From Planctomycetota bacterium (GTDB taxonomy: Bacteria > Planctomycetota > UBA1135 > UBA2386), in NCBI GenBank assembly GCA_020851075.1, contig JADZDL010000475.1, positions 1 through 38,276 of the forward strand: a stretch of DNA of 38,276 nt, in the 5' to 3' direction. This document shows, one piece after another, positions 7,443 through 14,401 of this stretch (position 1 is its first letter; every line of letters begins with the position of its first letter). The translations under genes and the position numbers were made by a program. The notes under the pieces are model-generated. The model was not told where the DNA came from. It did not search any database and saw only the letters and a list, made by a program, of their open reading frames with translations.

Positions 7443-8830
7443 GTCGTGAGCGCGTCCTGGTCGTCGATGACGAACCGGATCTGGCCGAATCCTGCGCGTT
7501 CTTCCTCGATCGCGGCGGTTATGCCGCGGAGACCGCCACCTCGGGGCCGATGGCCCTTGCGCGCATGGAGCAGGAGCCGTTTGCGCTCGTCATCAGCGAC
7601 GTGCGCATGCCGCGCATGAATGGCATGGAGCTGCTGGCGGCGATCAAGCAGCACGATCCGGACATCGAAGTCCTGCTCATCACGGGTTACCCGGATCTGC
7701 AGATGGCCGTGAGCGCGATCAAGCAGGGCGCGTTCGATTACCTCGCCAAGCCGTATGGCGAGAAGGACCTCATGGAGCGCGTGGCGAAAGCGATCGCCCA
7801 CCGGCGCATGAAGGACCAGAACGAGGGCCTGAAGGAGCGATTGCGTTCGGGGGTGGCTGGGCGCCAGCTGATCCATCGTTCCTCGGTGTTCGCGGCGACC
7901 GTGGCGATGCTCGAACGGGCCGGGCGCACCGATGCTTCGGTGCTGCTGCTCGGGGAAAGTGGCACGGGCAAGGAGTTGCTCGCGCATCACCTGCACGATG
8001 TCAGTGTCCGCGCCGAGAAACCCTTCGTGCCCGTCGATTGCGCTTCGATTCCGGCCGAACTCATCGAGAGCGAGTTGTTCGGGCACGTGAAGGGAGCCTT
8101 CACGGGCGCGGCGAACCACAAGCTGGGCCTGTTCCAGGTGGCCGATGGCGGCACGTTGTTTCTCGACGAACTCGGCGAGCTGCCGTTGGCCTTCCAGGCC
8201 AAGCTGCTGCGCGCGATCCAGGAACGTTCGGTGCGCCCGGTCGGTAGCAGCGAGCAGGTTCCGATCGATGTGCGCATCGTGGCGGCGACCAATCGCAACC
8301 TGCAGAAGGAGGTCGACGAAGGCCGTTTCCGCGCCGATCTGTTCTATCGCCTCGATGTGGTGCGCATCGCCGTGCCGCCGCTGCGCGATCGGCTCGAAGA
8401 TGTCGATGTGCTGGTCGCGCACTTCCTGCAGCGGTTTGGGCGCCCGCTCGGCATCACGCGCGTGGCCTCCGAGGTCTCGGCGGTGCTGCGTGGGTTTCAC
8501 TGGCCCGGCAACGTGCGTCAGCTGCGCAACGTCATCGAGCGGGCTTGCGCCCTCGGCCAGGGGCCGGAACTGCGCATGGAGGACCTCGCGCCCGAGGTGC
8601 GTGAGCAGGAGGCCGTGATGCCGATCGACGCGGGCGACGGCGGGCAGGGCACGTTTGCGGAGATGAAGGCGCGACGCATCGCGGCCATGGAGAAGAGTTA
8701 TCTCGAAGGGCTGCTCAAGAAGCACCGCGGCAACGTCACGCACTGCAGCGAAGAAGCGGGCATGTCGCGCAGTGCGTTCCAGAAGCTCATGCAGAAGTAC
8801 GGTGTGCGCAGCAGCGACTTCCGCGAGTAG
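7439..8830 (+). CDS. Sigma-54-dependent response regulator (NtrC family)
   Basis: A 463-residue activator with three domains. An N-terminal receiver has acidic pocket Asp10/Asp11, phospho-acceptor Asp54 (VISDVRMP) and the conserved Lys in YLAKPYG. The central AAA+ domain has Walker A GESGTGKE, the sigma-54 contact loop GAFTGA, Walker B FLDELGELP and the arginine-finger region. A C-terminal Fis-type helix-turn-helix contains GNVTHCSEEAGMSRSAFQKLM. I set the start at TTG 7439, which overlaps the Fur stop as TTGA and puts the receiver strand directly after MSRER; an earlier in-frame ATG at 7403 would add 12 unconserved residues. No histidine kinase is in the window, so the phosphodonor is unknown. 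Its stop is only three bases from the stop of the convergent LOG gene. Confidence 0.94.
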   Translation: MSRERVLVVDDEPDLAESCAFFLDRGGYAAETATSGPMALARMEQEPFALVISDVRMPRMNGMELLAAIKQHDPDIEVLLITGYPDLQMAVSAIKQGAFDYLAKPYGEKDLMERVAKAIAHRRMKDQNEGLKERLRSGVAGRQLIHRSSVFAATVAMLERAGRTDASVLLLGESGTGKELLAHHLHDVSVRAEKPFVPVDCASIPAELIESELFGHVKGAFTGAANHKLGLFQVADGGTLFLDELGELPLAFQAKLLRAIQERSVRPVGSSEQVPIDVRIVAATNRNLQKEVDEGRFRADLFYRLDVVRIAVPPLRDRLEDVDVLVAHFLQRFGRPLGITRVASEVSAVLRGFHWPGNVRQLRNVIERACALGQGPELRMEDLAPEVREQEAVMPIDAGDGGQGTFAEMKARRIAAMEKSYLEGLLKKHRGNVTHCSEEAGMSRSAFQKLMQKYGVRSSDFRE

Positions 8831-8833
8831 CGA

Positions 8834-9643
8834 TCAGGGACTTGTTGGCGATTTGGAGCCCGAACTCGGCAACCGTTCGCCAAGCAGCACATTGGGCTTC
8901 GGGGTGGCCTTCGTGCGCTTGCTGAGGTGGCGTTCGGCGCCAGCGCGGATGTGGGCGACCGCGGTCGCGACATCGTCGGTGAGCAGGATACGGTCGATGT
9001 CGGCTGGATCGATCGTGCCTTCGCGGACCATCGTGGTGCGCACGAAGTCGATTAGGGGCTGCCAATACTCGACGCCCATGAGCACGAGCGGGAAGTCTTC
9101 GATCTTCTTCGTCTGGATCAGCGTCGCCGCTTCGAAGAACTCATCCATCGTGCCGAACCCACCCGGCATCACGACGAAGGCGTAGCTGTATTTGACCAGC
9201 ATGACCTTGCGCACGAAGAAGTAGCGGAACTCGACGAAACGATCGACGTACGGATTGGGTTCCTGTTCGTGTGGCAGCGTGATGTTGCAGCCGACCGAGA
9301 GCCCGCCCGCATCGCGCGCGCCGCGGTTGCCGGCTTCCATGATGCCAGGCCCGCCGCCCGTCATGATCGTGAAACCCGCGCGCGACAGTTCGGCGGAGAC
9401 TTCCCGCGCGAGCTGGTACCAGCGGTTGTCTTCCTTGAAGCGCGCCGAGCCGAACACCGTCACGCATGGCGGCAGGAAGTGCAGCGCGCGGAAACCCTTG
9501 ATGAACTCGCCGAAGATGCGGAAGGCGCGCAGGAACTCGGCAAAGCGGCCACGCGGGCCGTCGAGGAAGCGCCGTTCGGCGGGATCGCGCGTCGCTTTGC
9601 CCCAACGTGGCGCCTGGCCGGGAGAGCTGTCGTTGAGGTTCAC
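8834..9643 (-). CDS. LOG-family nucleotide 5'-monophosphate nucleosidase
   Basis: A 269-residue protein of the TIGR00730/LOG family, cytosolic enzymes that release the base from nucleoside 5'-monophosphates; plant LOG activates cytokinins and many bacterial relatives act on purine nucleotides. The diagnostic motifs are present: GGGPGIMEAGNRGA (phosphate binding) and PGGFGTMDEFFE (catalytic). An extension of about 50 residues precedes the Rossmann fold (PPCVTVFGSARF), and a basic, Ser/Lys-rich tail follows it. The start is a GTG at 9643, ten bases after the purQ stop, with GAGG nearby, so this is the third gene of a purL-purQ-LOG operon. That position suggests purine nucleotide turnover rather than hormone production. 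Confidence 0.9.
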   Translation of the reverse strand: MNLNDSSPGQAPRWGKATRDPAERRFLDGPRGRFAEFLRAFRIFGEFIKGFRALHFLPPCVTVFGSARFKEDNRWYQLAREVSAELSRAGFTIMTGGGPGIMEAGNRGARDAGGLSVGCNITLPHEQEPNPYVDRFVEFRYFFVRKVMLVKYSYAFVVMPGGFGTMDEFFEAATLIQTKKIEDFPLVLMGVEYWQPLIDFVRTTMVREGTIDPADIDRILLTDDVATAVAHIRAGAERHLSKRTKATPKPNVLLGERLPSSGSKSPTSP

Positions 9644-9653
9644 GGGAAGAGCC

Positions 9654-10454
9654 TCAGGCCTCGGCCTTGGCGACCTTCACCATCTCGCGGAACACCACCA
9701 TGCCGTCGCCGTCTTCGGGCAGGGCGCCGCGTTCGAGTTGCGTGCGGCGCCAGTTTGGCATGTGGGTCGGCAGATAGCTGCGATCGGGGTGCGGCATCAC
9801 GCCGAGCACGCGGCCGGTCTTGTTCGTGAGGCCGGCAAACCCGAGCGGTGCGCCGTTGGGGTTCTGCGGATACTGCTCGGTCGCTTTGCCCTGCTCGTCG
9901 ACGTAGAGCAGTGCGGCGTAGCCTTCCTGCAGCAGCAGATTCTGCAGCGCGGCGTCGCGCGCGATGAGGCGACCTTCTCCGTGCGCGGCCGGCCAGCGCA
10001 GCTTGAGGCCCGCCGGCAGGAACGCGCATCGCGACTTCTGCGTCTGCAGCGTCACCCAGCGGCATTCGTAGTGGTTGCTGAGGTTGTGTGTCAGCGTCAC
10101 TTCCTCTTCGAGCTTGTGTTGCGTGCACGGCAGCAGGCCGAGGCGCACGAGCACCTGGAAACCGTTGCAGATGCCGAGCACGAGGCCGCCGCGGTCGACG
10201 AACTTCAGGATGCGGTCGCCGAGCTTGTGCTTCATCTCCTGCGCGAGCACGCGGCCGGAGCTGATGTCGTCGCCGTAGGCAAAACCGCCGGGCACCGCGA
10301 TGCCCTGGAACTGGTCGAGCAGCGCCGGCTTTTCGAGCAGCTGTTGGATGTGCACAAACTCCGGGGCGCCACCCGCGCGCGCGAACGCGTGCAGCGTCTC
10401 GCGTTCGCAGTTGATGCCGGGCGCGCGCAGAACGAGGATCTTGGGGGAGCTCAC
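9654..10454 (-). CDS. purQ: Phosphoribosylformylglycinamidine synthase, glutaminase subunit
   Basis: A class I glutamine amidotransferase of 266 residues that supplies ammonia to PurL for FGAM formation in purine synthesis. The nucleophile elbow is GICNGFQ (Cys96). The distal His lies in MPHPDRSYLP. The N-terminus (PKILVLRAPGINCERET) and PGGFAYGDDISSGRVLA are typical. It is longer than small PurQ proteins (about 225 residues), with an insertion around EEEVTLTHNLSNHYECRW and the C-terminal part. It begins at a GTG that overlaps the purL stop (GTGA), which predicts translational coupling and a balanced PurL:PurQ ratio. The LOG gene follows ten bases later. Confidence 0.96.
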   Translation of the reverse strand: MSSPKILVLRAPGINCERETLHAFARAGGAPEFVHIQQLLEKPALLDQFQGIAVPGGFAYGDDISSGRVLAQEMKHKLGDRILKFVDRGGLVLGICNGFQVLVRLGLLPCTQHKLEEEVTLTHNLSNHYECRWVTLQTQKSRCAFLPAGLKLRWPAAHGEGRLIARDAALQNLLLQEGYAALLYVDEQGKATEQYPQNPNGAPLGFAGLTNKTGRVLGVMPHPDRSYLPTHMPNWRRTQLERGALPEDGDGMVVFREMVKVAKAEA

Positions 10455-13348
10455 TTGGTCACCTCCTTCGTCATCACGGCGTCGAGGTCGAGCGGGCGAT
10501 TCCAGGCGTGTTCGGCGGTGGCGAGAGGCACCTTGGCGACGTGGGTGGTGCCGTGCAGGAACACGAGGTCGGTGGCCTTCGTCACTTCGCCGATCACTGC
10601 GAACGGCACCTGGTGCAGGTTTGCCTGCAGGTCGGCGAGTCGATCCGGTGGTATCTCGAGCAGCAGACGGCTCTGCGATTCACTGAACAGGATCTGCTCG
10701 GGGCGCAGGGAACCTTGCACCACCACCTTGGCGAGGTCGACGCGCGCGCCAACCTTGCCGCCGATCGCCATCTCGGTGACCGCTGCACCAAGGCCACCTT
10801 CGCTGAGGTCGTGCGCCGCAAGCACGCAGCCCGACGCGATCGCGCGGTGGCAACCGTGCAGCACGGCCTTGCCGAGCGCGTGGTCGACGCGCGGCGCGTT
10901 CTTGCCGAGGTGACCCTTGGTCTTGTAGTAGACCGAGCCGCCGAGTTCGTCCTTGGTGATGCCGACGAGCACGAGCAGCGAGCCCGCGCGCTTGTTGTCG
11001 CTCGTCATCGTGCGGCGCACGTCGGGGATCACCGACATCGCGGTGACGAGGATGCAGCCGGGAATGCGGATCGTGCGGTCGCCGGCGCGGAACTCGTTGT
11101 GCAGCGAATCCTTGCCCGACACGAATGGCGTCCGGTAGGTCGTGGCCAGCGCGCACAGCGCTTCCGTGGCGCGCACGAGTTCGCCGAAGGCCTGCGGATC
11201 CCGCGTATTGCCCCAACAGTAGTTGTCGAGTACCGCGGTGTAGTCCGGATCACCGCCGGCGGCGACGCTGTTGCGCATCGCTTCGTCGAGCGAACACTCC
11301 GACATCGAGGCCGGGTCGATCTTGCTGTAGCGCGGGTTCAGGCCGTTGCTGAGCACGACACCGCGCCACGAGCCGAGTTTGGGCGCGAGCACCGCGGCAT
11401 CGCTGGGGCCGTCTTCGCGCAGGCCGCACAGTGGTTTGCCGGCCGAGCCTGCCTGCACTTCGTGGTCGTACTGGCGCACGATCCACTCCTTGCTGCAGAT
11501 GCCGTAGTCGCCCATGACCGCGAGCAGCGCTGCACTGCAGTCCGTCTCGGGCGGCAGGTTGGGTTCTTGCAGCGTCGGGGGCACGTAGACGGCCTCCAGT
11601 TCGCGCGCGGGCAGGCCCTTGTGCAGGAAGTGCAGGTCGAGGTCGGCGTGCACCGTGCCATCAAACTTGACGACGAGCCGGTTGTCGGTCGTGAAGTGGC
11701 CGAGCACGGTCGCTTCGCACGCTTCTTCGCGGCAGACCTGCAGCAGGCGGTCGAGTCTGGCCGGCGGCACGGCGAGCACCATGCGTTCCTGCGCTTCGCT
11801 GATCCAGACTTCCCACGGGGCGAGGCCCTGGTACTTGAGCGGGGCGGCCTGCAGTTCGATGACGGCGCCGAGGCCCTCGGACATCTCGCCGATCGCCGAG
11901 CTGAAACCTCCCGCGCCGCAGTCCGTGATCGACGAGAACAGGTCCTCGTCGGCGCAGCGCATCACCGCGTCCATGGCCTTGCGCTCGGTGATCGGATCGC
12001 CGATCTGCACGGCACCCGAACTGACCTTCTCGCTCTCGGTGTGCAGTTCGAGCGAGCTGAACGTGGCGCCGTGGATGCCATCGCGGCCCGTGCGCCCGCC
12101 GAGGGCCACGACGACGTCGCCGGGGTTGGCCTTCTTCTGCGCGCGTGCGGTTGGCAGGATGCCGATGTTGCCGACGTAGACGAGCGGGTTGCCGACGAAG
12201 TTCTCGTCGAAGTGCACGCTGCCGTTCACGGTCGGAATGCCCATCGGGTTGCCGTAGTCGCGCACGCCGCTGACCACGCCCTTCATCACGTTGAGCGGGT
12301 GCAGGCAACCCTGCGGGATCTGCTCGGCCGGCATGTTCGGCGGCGCAAAGCAGAACACGTCGGTATTGGCGATCGGGCGCGCGCCGAGGCCGGTGCCGAG
12401 CACGTCGCGGATCACGCCGCCGACGCCGGTGCCGGCCCCGCCGAAGGGTTCGATCGCCGACGGCCGGTTGTGCGTCTCGACCTTGATGCAGACCGAGTCT
12501 TCGTCGTCGAACTTGATGATGCCGGCGTTGTCGACGAACACACTGACGCAGAAGTCGCGCGCGAGCGTGTGCGTGACGTGCGCGATCGTGCTCTTCAGCA
12601 GGTTCTTGATCTGCCGACCTTCAAACGTCACGTTGCCGGTCAGCGTCTTGTGCTTGCAGTGTTCGCTCCAGGTCTGCGCGAGCGTCTCGAGCTCCAAACG
12701 CGACGGTGCGCGGCCGAGTGTGGCGAAATGGGCCTGGATCGTCTGCATCTCGAGCCCGTCGAGCGCGAGGCCACCCGCCTTCGACAGTCCTTCGAGGCCC
12801 TTCCGATCGAGGTGCGCGAGTGGGATCGGATGCACCGCGAGGTCGGCTTTGCCGGCCGCGGCGGGCAGTCCTTCGGGCAACGCATCGAGCAGCACTTCCT
12901 GCACGACGTCGTTGGCGAGCACCTTCTTGCCGAGTTGGGCGAGCTGCGGGCCCCCGACACGGCCCTTCACGTCGAAGGCGCGGTAGGTGCCCGTGGCAAC
13001 CGCCGGCAGCCCCGAGTCGACGAGCGACTTCTGCACCGAGTGCGCAACCGGATCGGTGACGCCGGGGCGCGGCACGATGGTGAGCTGGTGGGTGTCGGGC
13101 AACGGCACCGGGCTCGCGGCGCCGGGGGCATGCACGACGAACAGGTCGATCACGGGGTCGCACAACACGGCGCGCGTAAACTCGCGCACCTGCGCTTCAC
13201 TGAGTTCGGCACCGAGCAGATACCCGCGGCGGCTGCGCACCTCGGTGACACCGTCTAGACCTGCGCTACGAAGAGCACGCAATGCGGCCGTTCCCGCGGG
13301 ATCCGGCTGTTCAGGTCGAACCAGGACATCGATGCGCCAAGCCTGCAT
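10451..13348 (-). CDS. purL: Phosphoribosylformylglycinamidine synthase, synthetase subunit with tandem PurS-like N-terminus
   Basis: The ATP-dependent synthetase that turns FGAR and PurQ-derived ammonia into FGAM. It has 965 residues, well above the roughly 740 of stand-alone small PurL. The extra length is N-terminal: residues 1-75 (WRIDVLVRPEQPDPAGTAALRALR, ending DLFVVH) and 88-160 (LTIVPRPGVTDPVAHSVQKSL, ending VVQEVLLD) each look like a PurS unit. PurS is the small protein that bridges PurL and PurQ in other bacteria. The catalytic part begins near 190 with LAQTWSEHCKHKTL. Further motifs are ETHNRPSAIEPFGGAGTGVGG, GGRTGRDGIHGATF and DLSEGGLG. No separate purS gene is visible, which fits the fusion. 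The ATG at 13348 follows a 168-base gap after panB. Confidence 0.95.
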   Translation of the reverse strand: MQAWRIDVLVRPEQPDPAGTAALRALRSAGLDGVTEVRSRRGYLLGAELSEAQVREFTRAVLCDPVIDLFVVHAPGAASPVPLPDTHQLTIVPRPGVTDPVAHSVQKSLVDSGLPAVATGTYRAFDVKGRVGGPQLAQLGKKVLANDVVQEVLLDALPEGLPAAAGKADLAVHPIPLAHLDRKGLEGLSKAGGLALDGLEMQTIQAHFATLGRAPSRLELETLAQTWSEHCKHKTLTGNVTFEGRQIKNLLKSTIAHVTHTLARDFCVSVFVDNAGIIKFDDEDSVCIKVETHNRPSAIEPFGGAGTGVGGVIRDVLGTGLGARPIANTDVFCFAPPNMPAEQIPQGCLHPLNVMKGVVSGVRDYGNPMGIPTVNGSVHFDENFVGNPLVYVGNIGILPTARAQKKANPGDVVVALGGRTGRDGIHGATFSSLELHTESEKVSSGAVQIGDPITERKAMDAVMRCADEDLFSSITDCGAGGFSSAIGEMSEGLGAVIELQAAPLKYQGLAPWEVWISEAQERMVLAVPPARLDRLLQVCREEACEATVLGHFTTDNRLVVKFDGTVHADLDLHFLHKGLPARELEAVYVPPTLQEPNLPPETDCSAALLAVMGDYGICSKEWIVRQYDHEVQAGSAGKPLCGLREDGPSDAAVLAPKLGSWRGVVLSNGLNPRYSKIDPASMSECSLDEAMRNSVAAGGDPDYTAVLDNYCWGNTRDPQAFGELVRATEALCALATTYRTPFVSGKDSLHNEFRAGDRTIRIPGCILVTAMSVIPDVRRTMTSDNKRAGSLLVLVGITKDELGGSVYYKTKGHLGKNAPRVDHALGKAVLHGCHRAIASGCVLAAHDLSEGGLGAAVTEMAIGGKVGARVDLAKVVVQGSLRPEQILFSESQSRLLLEIPPDRLADLQANLHQVPFAVIGEVTKATDLVFLHGTTHVAKVPLATAEHAWNRPLDLDAVMTKEVTK

Positions 13349-13451
13349 TGGAGCACGATGCCGGTCGCGGGCCGGCGGCGCAAGCCTGCGTTGCGCCTCC
13401 CTCGCCAGCCTCCCGCCCAGTCGGGATCGGAGTTGCCCAGAGGCGCCGTTG

Positions 13452-13477
13452 AGCCGCGCCGCCTTTTGGCGTCGGCT
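13452..13477 (-). terminator. Weak hairpin downstream of panB
   Basis: AGCCG at 13452-13456 pairs with CGGCT at 13473-13477, and CGCC at 13460-13463 with GGCG at 13468-13471, around a four-base T (A on the minus strand) loop. It lies 40 bases past the panB stop and about 100 bases before purL. It may end the panB transcript, but there is no U-tract and the helix is interrupted. Confidence 0.3.
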
Positions 13478-13516
13478 TCAACCCAGGCGAGTCAAACCCG
13501 CGGATTCGCCGGCAAC

Positions 13517-14326
13517 TTAGTAGCTTTCCTCGGCGTTCGGGAACGAACCGCCGCGCACGTCCTGGCAGTAACTCTGGACGGCCGTGCCGATGTCCTTCGC
13601 CAGCTCGAGGTAGCGGCGGGCAAAGCGCGGACGGAAGCGCGTGAACAGGCCCAGCATGTCGTGCGTGACGAGGATCTGGCCGTCGACGTCGGGGCCCGCA
13701 CCAATGCCGATCACGGGAATCTCGACCGTGCTCGCGAGCTTCTTGCCGAGGTCGGCGGGCACCTTCTCGACCACCAGGGCAAACGCGCCGGCCTGCTGCA
13801 GGCACTTCGCGTCGTCGAGAATGCGCTGCTGCTCGGCGACTTCCTGGCCGCGCGCCTTGTAGCTGCCGAACTGGTGGATGCTCTGCGGCGTGAGGCCGAG
13901 GTGGCCCATGACCGGGATGCCCGCATCGGTGAGGCGTTGCACCGTGGGAGCAAACGCAGCGCCGCCTTCGAGTTTGACGGCCTCGGCGAGGCCTTCCTTG
14001 AGCAGGCGGCCGGCGTTGCGCAAGGCGTCTTCGATGCTGACCTGGTAACTCAGGAATGGCATGTCGCCGATGACCATGGCCCGCTGCACGGCCCGACCGA
14101 CGAGCTCGCAGTGGTAGACCATCTGGTCCATCGTCACGGGCACCGTCGTGTCGCGGCCCTGCATGACGGTGGCCACGGAGTCACCGACGAGGATGACATC
14201 GATGCCGGCGCGGTCGAGCAGGCCCGCGAACAGGTGGTCGTAGGCGGTCAGCGCCGTGATGCGCTCACGCTGCGCCTTCATCGTGCGCAACGTGGCGGTC
14301 GTGATCTTCGGACGGGCGGTGCTCAT
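13517..14326 (-). CDS. panB: 3-methyl-2-oxobutanoate hydroxymethyltransferase
   Basis: The first committed enzyme of pantothenate synthesis: it transfers a hydroxymethyl group from 5,10-methylene-THF to 2-oxoisovalerate, giving ketopantoate in the cytosol. The 269 residues match the family in length. Visible motifs are ITALTAYDHLFAGLLDRAG, the metal and substrate site ILVGDSVATVMQG, MVIGDMPFLSY, AVKLEGG, PVMGHLGLTPQSIHQFG and PVIGIGAGPDVDGQILVTHDMLG. The start is ATG 14326 with no Shine-Dalgarno site; a C-rich stretch precedes it. A long hairpin separates it from the upstream gene, so it may have its own promoter. No panC or panD is in the window. Confidence 0.97.
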   Translation of the reverse strand: MSTARPKITTATLRTMKAQRERITALTAYDHLFAGLLDRAGIDVILVGDSVATVMQGRDTTVPVTMDQMVYHCELVGRAVQRAMVIGDMPFLSYQVSIEDALRNAGRLLKEGLAEAVKLEGGAAFAPTVQRLTDAGIPVMGHLGLTPQSIHQFGSYKARGQEVAEQQRILDDAKCLQQAGAFALVVEKVPADLGKKLASTVEIPVIGIGAGPDVDGQILVTHDMLGLFTRFRPRFARRYLELAKDIGTAVQSYCQDVRGGSFPNAEESY

Positions 14327-14337
14327 GGGGGAGAACC

Positions 14338-14392
14338 GTAGCAGCCGCCGGGGCTGCGCCGAAGACTCAGCGCTGCCCCGGGGGTCTGCTAC
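14338..14392 (-). terminator. Long imperfect hairpin between the poly(A) polymerase gene and panB
   Basis: GTAGCAG (14338-14344) pairs with CTGCTAC (14386-14392), CC (14345-14346) with GG (14383-14384), CCGGGGC (14348-14354) with GCCCCGG (14375-14381), and GCGC (14356-14359) with GCGC (14370-14373). That makes about 20 base pairs with small internal loops around a ten-base loop. It starts ten bases past the upstream stop and ends 12 bases before the panB ATG. It is most simply a terminator or processing barrier. No U-tract follows, so an intrinsic terminator in the strict sense is uncertain. Confidence 0.6.
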
Positions 14393-14401
14393 TGCGAAGT
14401 G

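Noticed and set aside
10508..13258. A 916-codon open frame on the plus strand opposite purL
   Set aside because: It is antisense to a well-supported purL and rich in Arg, His and Ala in an unpatterned way, as expected for a codon-bias shadow.
13349..13516. Purine riboswitch or PurR site before purL
   Set aside because: No purine-aptamer core or PurR-type box is visible; only a weak hairpin is seen in this gap.
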